64,000 nt of DNA from Acephala macrosclerotiorum (lineage: Eukaryota; Ascomycota; Leotiomycetes; Helotiales; Mollisiaceae): NCBI GenBank assembly GCA_014904845.1, contig MU119306.1, positions 1 to 64,000 of the forward strand, read 5' to 3'. Below, in pieces: positions 1-16,400 of the stretch (its first letter is position 1; each line of letters begins with the position of its first letter). A model generated the notes under the pieces. It saw only the letters and a program-made list of their open reading frames with translations, ran no database searches and was not told the DNA's origin. Made by a program: the position numbers and the translations under genes.

Positions 1-1259
1 TTAATTTTTATATTTTTTAAATAATATATTATATATTTTAATTTTTAATTTTTTAATATTTTTTTAAAATAAAATAATATTATTAATTAATTAATAATAA
101 TTTAATTAATTATTAATATTATTAATTATTTTAATTTAATATTAATTTAAAATTTATAATTTATAATATTTATTTAATTTATTATAAATATTTTAAATAA
201 ATTTTTTAAACGCGTATTAAAATATTAAATTATAAAATTAAAATTTATTAAATTTTAATATTTTTTATTAAAATTTATATATAAATTAATAATCGTATTT
301 TATTCGATTAATAAATTTTTATTATTTTATAAATTATATAAATAAATAAAAATAAAAAATAAAAATATTAATATTATTTAAAATTTAATTATAAAATTGA
401 TCGATTTAAATAAAATTTATACGCGTAAAAATATCGATTAAATATGCGAATAATTGTATTATAATATTCGATATTAAAAAATTAAATTAAAATATTTAAT
501 TAATTAAAATATAATTATATAAATATTTGTTTAAAAATTATACGTAATCGTTTATAATCGTCGAAAATCGAAAGTTTTAATATTTTTATTAATTCGAACT
601 TATTTATTAATCGATTATTATTAAACGTTAAAAATTTAAATATACAATTATTACGTAATACGTATTATTGATAAACTATTAATACTATTAATAATTGATT
701 AATAATAAAAAATATTTTAATATAAATATTTTAAAAAAATATTAATAAATATAATATATAAAAATTAAAATTATAATTTTAATAATAAATCGAAATTTGT
801 ATTTTAATTTTTAAAAATAAATATAAACGAATATATAAATTATATTATAATCGCGAAATAATAAATAATATTAAAATTGAAAATTATATATAAAAAATTC
901 GATTTTTAATAAAATAAAAATTAAAACGATATAAAATATAATTTATATATTAAATTATTAATAATTTTAAATATTTTAAAATAATAATAATCGTTTTCAA
1001 ATTAATTTTAAATTATAATAATTATAAATTAAAATTTTTTAATAAATATAATTAATTATATATGAATATTTTTTTAATAAATAAATTTTTTTTTTTAATT
1101 ATATATATTCGATTTTATACAATATAATATTAAAACGATATATTATATTATTTATTATTATATAAATTTTTTTTTATAATTTTTTTAATATTATTAAAAA
1201 TAATTTAAATTAATTAAATTTTTTTCGTTTATTATATAATAATTATAATAAAAATCGAA

Positions 1260-2300
1260 AAAATAAAAAATAAAATATAAAATATTAATAATATAAAAAA
1301 ATTATTATAATAAAATAATATTACTAATTTGTATTTAAATTAATTTAATATATAATTTAATTTTAAATATAAAAAATTTAATATTTTATAATTTTAAAAA
1401 ATAAAAATTTTATTTTTATTTTTTTATATTAAAATTTTACGTAAAAACAATTAATAATTTAAAAAATTATTATAATTTTTCATTTTTAATTCAATTTATA
1501 AATAAATTAATAATATTATTACAATTTTTTCGATTTTACAATTTTTCGATTTATTTAATTTATTCGATTTTACGATTTTACGATTTTATAAATTTTTCGA
1601 TTTTATAATAAATTTTATAATTATTTTAATTTTTTTAAAAAAAATTTTTAATCGATTTACGATTTTTTAATTAAATTATTTTATAAAATTAATATTTTAA
1701 TTATTATATTTTTATTTTAAAATTATTTTATATAATTCGTATTTTATTATTTATTTCGATTTTATTTTTTATTTGTATTTTTAATTCGATTTTACGATTT
1801 TTTTCGATTTTATAATTTATTTTTTAATTTATTATATTTCAAATTTTTAATTTATTATTTTTAAATATATTTAATTAATTATATAATAAAAAAATTAAAA
1901 TAATAAACGATATTAAACGAATAATATTTATAAAATTATAAAAAAAATTATTATTTAAATATAAAATTAATAAAATAAATATAAAATTTTTAATTAATTA
2001 TTAATTATAAATAAATAAATATTAAATTTAATTAAATATATTAAATATTTATTTAATTAAATTAAAAAAAAAAAATAATAAATATTTAAAACGAATATTA
2101 TTTAAAAAAAAACAATTATAATAAAATAATATTATTAATTTGTATTTAATTTAATTTAATATATAATTTGTTTTTAAATATAAAAAATTTAATATTTTAT
2201 AATTTTAAAAAATAAAAAAAAATATTTTATTTTTTTATATTATATTGAAAAATTAAAAAAAAAATATAAAACGTTAATAATATAAAAAAATTATTTAAGA
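1260..2300. repeat. Pair of direct AT-rich repeats about 0.81 kb apart
   Basis: A segment of about 120 bp at 1,303-1,425 recurs in the same orientation at 2,113-2,235. The copies share the run from attataataaaataatatta through taatttgtatttaa and on to tttaatattttataatttt, differing at a few positions, mostly transitions. A second shared piece with the core ttaataatataaaaaaatta lies just left of the first copy (1,282-1,306) but just right of the second (2,275-2,298). This suggests a permuted or partly tandem arrangement. They could be fragments of an element's repeated ends. No target-site duplication is visible. Confidence 0.6.
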
Positions 2301-2369
2301 ATTAATAATTAATTTTATTATTTAAAATTTTTTTATTAATAAATTTTATAAAACTTATTAAAAATATAT

Positions 2370-2850
2370 AAAATATTATTATTATATTTATTATTTTATT
2401 AATATAAAATTTAAAAAATTTAAACGAATATTATAAATTTATTAAAAAAATTCATTTTATTAATTTTATTATTTATTTATATTATTTAAAATAATAAAAA
2501 AATATTTAAATTCGATTAATAAATAATATAAACGAAATTTAATTAGTGTTTATAATAAAAATTTTCGTATTAAAAATATTATTTTTTTAAATTTTGTATA
2601 ATAATTATTTTTAGTAAATTTATTTATAAAAAGTATTTAAATTATTATTATTTTAAAATATATATTAATAAAAAATATAAAAATAATTTTATAAATTTTT
2701 TTTTTAATAAAATAATTAATTAATAAAATGTGTATTATTATTATATTAAAATTAAAAAATTCAAATAAATATTATAAAATTATTTAAAAAAATCGTTTTA
2801 TAAATTTTATTATTTATATATATTTTTTAAAATAATAAAAAAAAAATTAA
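2370..2850. repeat. Degenerate direct repeat, spacing about 340 bp
   Basis: The stretch around 2,370-2,510 resembles 2,735-2,850 in the same orientation. Shared pieces are an attattattatat run, then aatattataaa, then ttttattatttat, then aaaataataaaaaaa. In such AT-only sequence part of the match may be compositional, so I hold this loosely. Confidence 0.35.
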
Positions 2851-3984
2851 TTTTATTTTATTACGAAAAATAATAAAATCGATATTTAAATATTTTTTTA
2901 AAAAATATAAAAATTATTTAATAAATATTTTTTTCGTAAATTACAATTAAATTATTTATAAAATATAATTATTTTATTATTATTTCTTTAATATTTATAT
3001 TTTTAATTATTTAATTAAAAAATATAAAATAAATTTTTTTTTAAATTTTTTAATATTTAATTATTTATATTTATATTTATATTTAATAAAAAAAATTATA
3101 ATTTTTACGTTTTTAATTATTTAATTATTTACGTTATTTATATTCGTTTTTAATTAAAAAATTTAAAATAAAATCGTTTTAATTTTTGTAATTATTTAAT
3201 TAATTATAATAATTATATTAATATTTAAATTAAAAATATAAAATATAATAATTTTAATATTTCAAATTAATAAATTATTTATAATATTTATAATTATATT
3301 TAAAAAAAAAATGAATTAAAAATATAATTATTTTTTTATAAAATATTTTACGATTTATTTTTTATTATTAAATAAAAATAATAATAAAATCGTTTATAAT
3401 ATTTTTTTTATTAATAAAATTTTTTTACATATATAAAATCAATTTAATTAATATTGTTTTTATAATTAATATTTTATAATTATTGTTTGAAATTTTTATT
3501 ATTGTTTTTATTTTTATAAACGATTAAAACAAACGATTTAAATTAATTATTTTTATAATTATTTTTAAAAAAATTCGTATTTAAAAACTCGATATAATAT
3601 TTATAATTTTGAAATTAAATATTAAAAAAATAATTCGTTAATAAAAAAATTTTAAAAAATCAAATAAAAAATTATATTATAAAAATTTTTAATTTAGTTT
3701 TATTATTAATAAAATTATAAAACGTAATAATAAATTTATTCAAATTTTAATTTAAAACGAAATTAATTAAAAAATCGCAATAAAAAATATTATTTATAAT
3801 TAATTAAAATTTTTTTTTTTTTATATATTAAAAATCAAAAATAATCGTTTTTATGATTATAAAAAAATTCGTTTCAATATTAAAACTTTTTTTTTATAAT
3901 ATTTAAAAAAAAAAATTTTTAATATTTTATTTTTATTTTTTAAAATAAATTAATTTTATTATTTAATTTTAAATTTTTATAATA

Positions 3985-5070
3985 ATTGTTTATTCGATTT
4001 AAAAATTAATATTAATTTTTTTATATTACGTAAAATTAATATTTTTTACAATAAGCGATTTTATTTAAATTTAATTGAAATACTTAAATATAGTAATTTG
4101 ATTAATCTATTAAAAAAATACGTAATATATAACGAATATCGAAATTTCAATTATATTGTACTTATAATTACAATTTATTAATTAATTCAAATCGTATAAA
4201 ATTTATAAATAAATTGAAATTTAATTAAATATTATTAAATTTTAAATTTTAAACGATTTTATTAATTCGTTATTATATAAATCAATAGAATATAATCGTA
4301 TTCAATTAAAATCGCGATTGTAAAATTTTTAAATACGTTTTTACTTTAAATATTAAAGTATTTATTTAGTATTAAATATTTTTATAATTGTACAATTTTT
4401 AAAAAAAGTTTTAAAGAGTTTTTTTTTTAGAATTATATATTAAGTAAAGTAATTTAAATTGATTGAATCGATCGTAGTAATTTAATATAAAAAACGAAAA
4501 TCTTAAAAAGTATTTCTTTGGTAATATAAAATTTTGTAATTAATGCGTTTTTGTTTAAAGTATTAAAACAACAATAAAATACTAAAAATTTTTCAATAAT
4601 TGTACAATTTTTAAAAGAAGTTTTAAAAAGTTTTTTTTTAAAATTATAAATTAATAAAATAATTTAAGTTGATTAAATTTATCGTAGTAATTTAATATAA
4701 AAAACGAAAATTTTAAAAAGTTTTTTTTTAATAATATAAAACTTTATAATAAATATATTTCTATTTTAAACCTTAAAAAATTTATTAGTTTATTAGTTTT
4801 ATTATTTGATAAAATTTAAAATTATTATATTTCAATAATTATTTTAATTTCAAATATTTATAAAACGTTTAAATTAAAAAATTTTAATTTGAAACTTAAA
4901 ATAAAAGTAAATTACTAAAGTCGAAGACTTTATAATTTTTCGTAGAAACGCTTTTGCGAGGTTTGCGAAATAAAATATACGTCGAATAAAAAAAAAAAAA
5001 CTCGTTCGCGATTAATTCGTTTAATAAATCGTTGAACGAATTTTTTCTTTCGAAACGAAAAAAACATTTT
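3985..5070 (+). repeat. Left arm of long inverted repeat (candidate element end)
   Basis: This arm reads inward from about 3,985 and its reverse complement is found at 20,280-21,905. Shared landmarks in order are ttttttacaataagcgattt (4,046), gatttgattaat, two copies of a ~214 bp unit (4,381-4,790), taaattactaaa before the aagtcgaagacttt site (4,916), the gcgaaataaaatatacgtcga stretch (4,965-4,985), ctcgttcgc (5,001) and cgaattttttctttcgaaac (5,038). G+C is visibly higher than in surrounding block DNA and some non-CpG cytosines survive, so the arm is less eroded than its flanks. Similarity fades outward near 3,950 and inward near 5,070, so the exact ends are uncertain. This is the pattern of the long terminal inverted repeats of a large DNA element, now inactive. 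Confidence 0.8.
4381..4790 (+). repeat. Tandem array in left arm (2 units of about 214 bp)
   Basis: Two consecutive copies of one unit are seen. Landmarks repeat at about 4,391 and 4,604 (attgtacaatttttaaa), then aagttttaaa, a T-run, atcgtagtaatttaatataa (4,471 and 4,681), aaaaacgaaaat, and a final attttaaa-type boundary. The second copy is more RIP-eroded than the first. The same unit in opposite orientation forms the four-copy array in the right arm. Confidence 0.75.
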
Positions 5071-7127
5071 ATTTTTTATATTTATTTTTTATTTTCATTG
5101 TAATAAATTAATATTTATTAATATTATTTTATTTATATTATTTATTTAAAAAATTTAAAATATATTATATTTAATATTTTAATATAATTAAAATTTTAAT
5201 TATTTTTTTCGTTTATTTATTAAAATTTACAATTATTTTTTTTAAAGATTTTTATTAAATTTTTAAAGTAATTTTTATTAATAATAAACGTTTTTAATAT
5301 TATTAATTAAATTTTTAATATATATTTTTAATATTTAATTTTTATTAAAATTTAAAAAAAAATTTCAATTATTTTTTAAATTATTAATATTATTTTTTTT
5401 TTTAAAAAAATATAAATTTTTTTTTTTTAAGTTTATTTATTCGATTATTAAATATTTTTTAAATATAAAATTTCGTTTTTAATATTATTATAAAAAAAAT
5501 TTTTTTATTCGTATTAATTTAAATTATAATTAAAAATAATAAAATAATATATAAATAATATTTTAATAATTTCATTTTAAATATAATTTTTAAAAATAAT
5601 TTAAATTGAAATAATTTATAATATTTAAATAATTTTATAATTTTTAATATTTTGATTAAAAATAATTTAATTAAAATAATATAAAAAATATATAATTTAA
5701 AATTAAATTTTTAAAATAAAAATTTATATAAAAATCGTTTAAATATAATCGATTTAATTATTTATTATATTAAATTAAAATATAAAAAATTATTTTTTAT
5801 TTTTAAAAATCGAATATAATTTTACAAAGTTTAATTAATATTTAAAAATATAAAAATATTAAAATCGATTTTCGTTTCGAAATAATATTATTTGAAAATA
5901 TTAAAAAATATATTTTAAATTTAATAAATTATTAATAATCGTAATAAATACTTTAAATATTATATTTTTAATTTTTTATTAAAATTATATTTAAAACTTT
6001 GTATTTATTCGATAAAAAAATAAAATATAATTTTAAAAAAATATTTAATATTTAAATAATAATTAATTATTAAAAAATAATTTTTATAAATAATTTTTAT
6101 ATAATTAAAATAATACAATCGATTTAAATATTAATTTAAAATAACGTTTAAAATGTATTTTTTATAGTTTATTTTTATTAAATATATCGTATTTTTTAAA
6201 ACGTTTATTTTATTTAAAATTTTATAAATTTTAATAAATAATTATAATAAAATAATTATTTAAAATATAATTAAAAATATTTTTTTTATTAATAATAATA
6301 TTTTATTATATTATTAAAATAATTAAAACGAATTAATTATAATAAATTTAATAAAATAATATTATTTAATTTATTATAATTATATTAAAAATTTAAATAT
6401 TAATTAAATAATTAAAAAATTAAAATTATTATATTTATTTATTAATTTTATTATTATTTTTATTAATATTTATATTATTTAAAACGAATATTAATTCGTT
6501 ATTATTAAAATTATAATTATTATAATTAGTTTATTTATAAATAATATATTTATTTTATATTTAATATATAATTATTAAATTTTAAAAAAAATAAAAATAT
6601 TTTATAAAAAACGTTTATTAAATGAAATTATTTTTAAAATAAATTATCGACGTATATTATAATAATTTAAAAATATATATTTTAAATTATTAATTTAATA
6701 TTTTAAACGAATATATATAATTATTATTAATTATTTATTTTTTCGTTTTTATTATATTAAATTTAATTTATTTAAAATATTTAAAATTAAAAATAAATTT
6801 TTTTAATAAATTAATTATATATTATAATATAATTTAAATTGAAAACATATTTATATATTATTAAATATTAAACAAAAAATCGAATTTTATTTTTTTTAAT
6901 AAAATTAAATAAAAAATTATATTAAAAATAATTATTAAATTTTAATTTTAATAATATTATTAAATAATTAATTTAAATTCTTTGAAATTATATTATTAAT
7001 TTTATAATAATAATTAATATTATTTCGTATAATTATTTTTAAAAGTTTAAATATTATTAATTATTTATTTTAATATTTTTTTTTTTTTAAATAATTTATT
7101 TAAAATACAATTTTTAATTATTATTTT

Positions 7128-7178
7128 TTTTATTTTTATTTTTATTTTTATTTTTATTTTTATTATTTTTATTTTTAT
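7128..7178. repeat. (TTTTA)n low-complexity tract
   Basis: The sequence is a run of about eight imperfect tttta pentamers followed by further T-rich sequence to about 7,200. It is simple sequence of no evident function. Confidence 0.8.
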
Positions 7179-10100
7179 CGTTTTTGTTTTTATTATTTTT
7201 TAATAATAAAATAAAAAAACATTATTTATATAATATAATTTTTCAAAATATTTTCAATAATTAATAAATTAATTTTAATTATATAAATAAACGTAATAAA
7301 TATTTTAAATATTATTATTATAAAATTATTTAATAATATAATAATTTAAATAATAAAAATCGAATTTTTTAATTTTAAAATTTTATATTAAATATAAATT
7401 TAAATATTATAATTAATATTTTTTTAATATTTTTATTAATAAATATCAATTAATTTAATAATTTATTTTTTTAATATTATTTTTAAAATTAATATTTTTT
7501 TTTTAAATTATTAAAAATTCTATTAATAATAATATTATTATTATTATTTTATAATCGAATAATTATTTAAATTAAAAAAAAATATAAAATAAATATAAAA
7601 AAAATTTATTTTATTAAATTTATTAAAATAAAAAATAAAAATAATTAATTTTTAAATTAATTTTTTAATATTTTAAAAAAATATAAATTTGATTATTATT
7701 TAATTTTAAAATTATTATTTAATTTTAAAATTATTATTTAATTTAAAAATTAAATATATTAAATTATTATATAATTATTTTAATAATAATATATAATAAT
7801 TAATATATTAATAAAATAATTTATAATATAATTTATATAAAATAATTATAAAAAAAATTTAAATAATATAAAATAAATTAATTTTATTTTGTTTAAATAT
7901 ATAATTATTATTTATTTTTTTTAAAAAATAAAACTTTTATATTTTTTATTATAAAAAAATAAAAAAATAAAATTATATTTAATATTAATATATAAAATAA
8001 TTTTATAATATAATATAATTTTAAATTTGAATTTATTATTTTTATTATTTATTTAATTAATAAATTTTAAAAATTTGATTTAATTTTAATATAAAAATCG
8101 AAATTAATTATTTAAAAAACGAAAAAAAAAATTAATATTAATTTTTTTTTCGAATAAATTAAATTCGAATTTTATTATTATTTTATAATAATAATTATTA
8201 TTTATTATATATTTTTATCTTTGTACGAAATTAAAATATAAAAACAAATATTATTTTTAATTATATTTATAATAATTACAATGAATAAATTTAATATTAA
8301 ATTTAATAAAAATAATTATTATTAAATTTTTTTTTAAATTTATCGAAAATATTAAAAATAATATTTATATTAAACGTTTTGAATAATTTTTAAATAATTA
8401 TTAACGATTTATTTTCAAAAATTACAAATAATTAAATTTAATAAATTATTAAACAAATTATAATAAATATATAATTAATATATTTTTTTTAAAATTTTTT
8501 ATTTTTTATTTATTATAATCGAATTAATAAAATTTTATTTGTTTTAATTTAAAATTATTTTTTATAATTTAATATTATTTTTTTATAAAAAATAATTAAA
8601 TTAAAATAAAATAAAATTAAAAATAAATTTTATTTTAATAATAATATTAATTGTTTTATATTGAAAATTTAATTAAAAAAACGTAAATCGAACGAATAAT
8701 TAATAATATTAATATTAAATATATTTTGAAATAAATTTTATTTTTTAATATTTTAATTAAATTTTTCAATATATTTTAAAAAAAATTTAATATTTTTATT
8801 TTCGAATTTTATAAAATTTAAAAAAAAAATATATATTTCGTAAAAAATGTTTTTAAAAATTTATATAATTTAATAAAATAATATTCAATTATTTAAATTT
8901 TTTATTAATATAATTTTTTTAATAAATATTCGTTAAATTTAAAATATATTTTTTATTTCGATTAAAATTTGAATATATTATTAAAAGTTTTCGTATTTTC
9001 AAATAAATTAATTTAATTATCGAAAAAAATTATTTTTTTATTTATTTTAAAACGTTTATATAATATAATTTAATTATTAATTTTATTATCGACGATTTTA
9101 AACGAGTATTTAAAAAAATTTAATAATTTTTTAATAAATATAATTTTAATAATATTATTATTAAAATCGTATAAATTAATATTTATATTTTCATTTATAA
9201 ATATATACGATTTAAATTAATATATTTTATATTAATTCGTAAATTGATTTTTAAAAGTTTTAATAATAATATTTTTTATTATATATATATATCGTATTAT
9301 TCGTTTACGTATTTATTTATTATTATATTTATTATAAATTTTTTTAAATTTTTTCAATAAAATTCTTTTTTTAAAAAGTTTTAAAAAACTATTTTTTAAA
9401 TTTATTATTAAAATCGTTAATATTTATTTAAATATATTTTAATTAATTTAATTTTTTAAATACAACGAATATAATTTATTATTTTTTTTATTTAATTAAA
9501 AATAAAAACTTTTTCGTAATTTTTTTTTACGTTTTTATTTATTTATTTTATAATTAATACGTTAAAAGGCTTTTTTAATAATATTAAAATTTAATAAATT
9601 GAATAATAAATTTTTTTAAAAATTTTAATTTGAATTAATTATAAAAACGTTTAAAAAATTATTAAAAAATACGCAAAAAATAATAAAAAAAATTTTATTT
9701 AATAATTTTTTTAAATTAAAAAAAGTTTTTATAATTAATATAATAATCAAAATAAAATTTATTACGTAATTTTTAAATAAACGTTTAATCGTTAATTGAT
9801 TTTAAAAAAAAATTTATATTAATTTTTTTAAAAAAATTTTATTTAATAAATTTATTATAAAGTTTTTTATAATAAATTAATTATTGAAACAATTTTTTAA
9901 AATTAACGTATTTTTAAAAAAAAATTCATTTATTAATTTATTTTAAAATTTTTGTAATTTATTAATTTTTAATTCAAATTTATATCGTTAATTAATTTTT
10001 GAAAAAAAATTTTACGTTTAATAAATCTTTGAAAAAAAATTTTATTAATTAATTTTTCGTAAAATTTTTTATTAATTATTTATTTTTAAACGAATTTTTT

Positions 10101-10308
10101 AAAATAAATTAATTTTTAAAAAAGTTTTTCAAAGTTAATAAAATTTTAAAAAAAAAAAATTTTAATAATAAATTTATAATAAATATTAAAATTTGTCGAT
10201 TTTTAAAAAAATTTTTATTAATATAATTATATTTATTATCGTTTTCAAATAAAAAATTTTCGATTTTATTTTAAATTTACAAATAAATATATTATAAAAT
10301 ATATAAAA

Positions 10309-10445
10309 CAATTAAAAATAATAATAAAAATAATAATAAAAATAATAATAAAAATAAGAATATAATTATGAAATTATTAATAAAAATAATAATAAAAATT
10401 ATAATAAAAATAATTATAAATATAATAATAAAATATTAATAAAAA
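10309..10445. repeat. (AATAATAAAAAT)n simple repeat
   Basis: A 12-bp unit ataataaaaata is repeated with small variations. It is interrupted near 10,357-10,380 by ataagaatataattatgaaa and then resumes. This is an ordinary AT microsatellite inside the RIP block. Confidence 0.75.
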
Positions 10446-13400
10446 TACGAATTTTTATTATTTAATATAAAAAATATTAATATTTTTAATAAATACTTTT
10501 TATTACAATTTTATTATCGTATATTAAATAATAAATTCAAATATCGATTTGAAATTTATTATAATTATTCGTGTATTATATATTAAATCGTTAAAATAAA
10601 ATATAAAAAAATTTAATTTACGATTTATATAATTTAAACGATATATTAATAAATTTAACGACGATTAAATTATTATTATATATTAAAAGAATTTTTTATT
10701 TTTTTAATTTTAAATTATTATCGTTGATATATTTTTATTTTATAATTTTATAAATTAATAAAAATATTATTATTTTTCGTTTTTAATACGATTTTTAATC
10801 AAATAATAATATTTTTTTTTAATAAAATTAATTTTAATTATATAATTAAATTAATAAAATTTATATTAAATAATTATAATATTATATATTTAAAAAATTA
10901 ATATTTAATATATAATTATAAAATAATACAAAAAACAAATTATATTGATATTATAAATTATATTCGAAAATAAAATAAAGTTTTTTATTATATAATAAAT
11001 TATTATATTATATTATATAATTATATTTGAATTAATTAAATAAAAAATAATTCGTATAAATATTTTTTTATTCGAACGTATTTTAAAAATTAAATTTATA
11101 ATAATATTATTATATTATTTATAATTTTTTATATTTTAATATTAAAATTATAATAAATTATAAATTTAATATATAAATAATATAATATAAATTTGTATTT
11201 TTAATAGATTTTTATAATAACGAAAAAAAAATATAAAATTATTAAAACGAATAAAAAATTAATTAAATTATAAATAATACGTAAAATAATTATTATTATT
11301 AAAAAAATTTTTAAATAAAATTTTTTTATTATATTTTTTATTTGTTAAAAAAATATTTAATAAAATTTTTATATTTAAAATTTTTATTTTTTTAAAATAA
11401 TATTTATTAATCGAAATATATAATTTTATTTCGCGTTTTTAATTGAAATTCGTTTAATATACGATTTATAAAAATTCGAATTAAAAAATTTAAATTTAGT
11501 ATTTAAATTTTTTATTAAATTTATTTATTAATTATTTTTTATATTAATTTTCGCGAAATATTAATTAAAAAAAAATCAATATTATATTTAATTTATTATA
11601 AATTATTATTTATTTTTTTATATTAATAATTATTCGTAAATCGTTTTATATATTTATAAATATTTAAATATATATATTTTTTTAAATATTTTATTAATAA
11701 AATTCGCGATTTTTTTTTTTTTAAAAAATTTTAATATAAAATTTATTAATTATTTTAATTTAAAATACGTTTTATTTTTAATTTATAAATATAATAAATT
11801 AAATATATTTTTATTACGATTTTATATTTTAATTCGAAAAAATATTAAATATTTATTATTAAATAAAAATTTTTAATTATATAATTATATTAATTAATAT
11901 TTTTTTTAAAAATTAAAAACATTTAATATATAATATTTAAATTATTTTTATATTTTAATTTTTTATAATTAAAAAAATATTATTAAATTTTTTTTTTTTA
12001 TATTTAATAAAAAAATTTAATATAAATAAAAAATAAAATTTTTTTTATTATTATATTATTTATATATCGATTAAATATTTAAAATATATTATTATTTATT
12101 TAAATTATATAATAATTAAATTTTTTTTTATTAATATAAAAAAATAATTTTTTTTTTATAAATATATTTTTAAATATAAACAAATAATATTATTTATATA
12201 TAATATTATAATTTATTATTTAAAACGTAAAAATATATTAATAATAATAAATTTATATACAAAATAATAATATTTATTAAAATCGTATAATTAATATTTT
12301 TTTCATTATTTAATAAAAAAAAAAAATTATAAATATTATTATTAAATTTTTTTATTTTATTCGAATATTAAAATTTATATTATATTTAATTAAAAATAAT
12401 TAATATTATATAAATTATCGATTGAATTTTATAAAAAAAAAATTTATATTAATTATAATATAATATTTATTTTATTATTCGAAAAATAATTTATATTATA
12501 TAAAATATTAAAATTTTATTTTATAATATTTTTTATATTTATTATATCGAATAATAAATTAAATATTATTACGAATTTTATTTTTATATTATTAATTTAA
12601 TATTAAAATAAAATAAATTTTCATTTATTAAAAAATTAAAAAATTTAAATATATATATATATTATATAAAAATTATTATATTTTTTAAATATTTTATTAG
12701 TTTTTATTTTTATTTACAATTAATATTATTTATTTTATTTTTATTATTATTAAATTTATTTTAAATTATTAAAAATAAATTTTTAATTATAAACGATATA
12801 AATTTTAATAAAAAAAATTTTAAATACAAAAAATCGTTTTAAATATTATTTATATTTTTAAATTATTTTAATAAATTCGATATTAAAAAACAATTATAAA
12901 AATTTATTAATTTTAAATTTTTTTATAAAATTGTTTATATTAAAATATAATTTTTAATAATAATAATTTTTAAACAATTTTTAAATTAATTTATTAATTG
13001 AAAAAATTATTAATTTTTTTATTAATTTTAAAAAATTTATATAACGAATAATTAATCGCAAATAATTTATTTAAAAATTATTAATTTATGAAAATTTTTA
13101 TAAAAAATTCATTAATTATTGAAATTTTTTTAAAAATTTTAATAATAAAAAATATTTTAAATAATATTTTAAATATAAAACTTTTTAATAATTTTTATAA
13201 TTAATAATATTAATATATTTATATTTGATTTTTAATTAATATTAAAATTTAAAATTTTATTTATTATAATAATTGATTTTTTTAAATTAAATTTTATAAT
13301 AAATAAAATTAAATGTATTTTTAATAATTTAATTAAAAAAATTAATAATTTTAACGAATTATTTTTTTTAAATAAAAAATTTAAAAATAATTTATTAATA

Positions 13401-16400
13401 TTTATAAATAATTAATAATATATTTAAAAATAAAATATTATTTTTTATATTAAAAATTTGATTATAATTTATAAATAAAATTTATAAAATATATATATTA
13501 TATATTTATATTATATTATAATAAACAAATTAATTTTAAAAATTTATTAATTATATAACGATTTTTAAAAGTTTTATTATTGAAAAAATTTTTTTAAAAT
13601 TTATTAACTTCGAAAAATAATTTAATAATTTCGACGTTTATTTTTTTAAAAAAAAAAAAAATTTATATTTTATTTCGTTTATTTTATTTCGTTTATTTTA
13701 ATTAAAAAAAGTTTTTAAATATTAAATTTTAATAAAATTATATATAAAAATATTAAAAATAAATATTATAAATATTTTATTTACGAAAAATATATTAAAT
13801 TGATTTTATATATATAATTTTATTAAATTTATAATTATATATTATATTTTTTTTATATTAAATAATTATTTTTATTAGAAAAATTTAATATAAATAATAT
13901 ATTCAAAAATTAATATTGTTTTTTTTATAATTTAATTTAATTTAAATAAATAAAATTACGTTTATTATTTAAATTATTTTTTTATTTTTACGATTAAATT
14001 TATTTTCAAATTTCGATAAAATCGTATTTTAATCGTTTTTACGAGTTTATTTATTATATTTATTTTTATTTTTTTTATAAATATAAAAAACATTTTTAAA
14101 AAAATTTTAATTAATTATTAAAATTTTTTTTTAATATTTAAAATTTAAATCAATATTTAAAAAAATAAATAAATTTATTATTTATAATAATAATATTAAT
14201 AAAATTTATATTTTTATTTTGTATTAATTTTATTAATAATTAATAAATTTAAAATTTATTATTATAAATAATAGCAACGAATTTTTATTTATAAAATATA
14301 AAAAATCGATTTTAAATATTAATATTTTTATTAAAATAATTAAAATAAAACTAATAAAAATAATATAAACATTTTATTATATATATAAAATTAAAATAAA
14401 AATAAATATTTTTATTTAAAAATTTTAAAATAAATTTGAATAACGATATATTTATTTAATAAATATTTAATAATTTATTTTCAATCGTAAAATAAAAATT
14501 TTTATAAGTATTTTTTTTTTATTTTTTTTTATTTATTTTTAATTATTTAATTGCAAAAAATAAAAAATAAATAAAAAATATAAAATAAAAATTCGATTAT
14601 TTATATAAAAATAAAATATTAAATTATTAATCAAAAATATTCGTTATTAAAAAAACAATATAAAAATTTATTTAAAATAAAAATTTAAAAATATTATTTA
14701 TATTTATTTTAATTTTTTTTAATATACGATTAAATATTATTATTATTTATATTATTATAAAACGTATTTTAATAAATTTTACGTTAAATTTTTTTTTTTA
14801 TAAAAATTATTTTTTATTTTATTTAAAAAAAAATTCATTTAACGTTTAAATCTTTTAATAATAAATTTATTATTATTTAATTAAATATTTAATATTTTAT
14901 TAATAATATTATTAAAATTATTATAAAATTATTAAGTTTTTATTTTATTAATTAAATTTAAAAAATAAAAATAATTTTATTTTTTAATATTTTTATATTT
15001 TTCGTTTAAATATTTTTTAATTTAATTATATTTTTTTTTTATAATATATATTAATTTGATTATTCGTAAATCTTTTTTTAATTACGATTTTTAAATTGAA
15101 TTTAATATTTAATAAATTAAAATATTTATTCGTTTTTTATATATTAATAATTATATTTAATATTTTTACGAAATTTAAATTTTTATTTTAATTGAATATT
15201 ACGATAAAAATTAATTAATTATTAATTTTTTTATATTTATTATATTATTAATTAATAATAATTTTTTAATCGTTTAAAAAAATATAAATTATTTATAAAT
15301 ATATATATTTTTTTAAAAAATATATTAATAATTCTTTTTTTATTTTTATTTTTTTTTTAATTCTTTTTTTTATTTGTTTTTATTTTTATTTTTTTAATTA
15401 AAAAATTAAAAATAATTAAAAAAAAAATATATTTAAATATAATTTTATTATTTTTATTGATATATTTTAAAATACGTATAATATTTTTTTATTATATTCG
15501 TTTTTTAAAAAACGAATATAAAAAAATTTAATTAAATTATAATATTTAAACAAATTATCGCGATTTATTATTTATTAATCAATTGAATTAATTTTATTTT
15601 TTAATTTTATATTTTAATTTTTTTATTTATAAATATAAATATAATAAAAATTTTTAAATTAATATTATTTATTAAAAATATTTTTAAAAATACTTTAATT
15701 AATTAATATATTTTTTTAATAATATTATTTGATTTTATTATTTGATTTTTAAAAATTATTATTTCGTTTATAAATTTTATTTTTTTATTTTTAAATTTTA
15801 TTTTCAATTTTATTATTTTAATTTTAAAAATTTTATTATTAAATTCAATTTTTAAAAATTATTATTATTATTTTATAATTTTATTTTTCTAATATATTTT
15901 TTATTAAAATTTAAATTTTCGATTATTTTTATAATTTTTAAATTAAAAATTAATATAATATAATATATTAAAATTCGATAATAAATTTTTATTTATTATT
16001 AAAAATTATTTTAATATTTTTATTATTATTAAAATTAAAATAAATTAATATATTAAATTTTTTTTTTCGTATATTATAAATTTTTTTAATATTTAAAATT
16101 ATTTAATAATATTTTAAATTATATTTTATTTTTTTTTTATTATTTTTATTTTTTTTTTTCGTTTTTATTATTATTATTTCAATTATAATTATTATTATTT
16201 TTATTATTATTACTTTTTTTTGTAATTTGATTATTTTTTAAATTATTTAATATTATTTTTACTTTTTATTTAATTTTATTAATAATAATTTTATTATTTT
16301 TAAACGTTAAAATAATTTTTAAAATTGTTATATTATTTGAAAATTAAATTTTAATTTCGTTTTTATTATTTTTATTTAATATATTATTAAAATTTCTTTT

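Noticed and set aside
10309..10445. CRISPR-like regular repeats
   Set aside because: These are AT microsatellite units without unique spacers, in a eukaryote.
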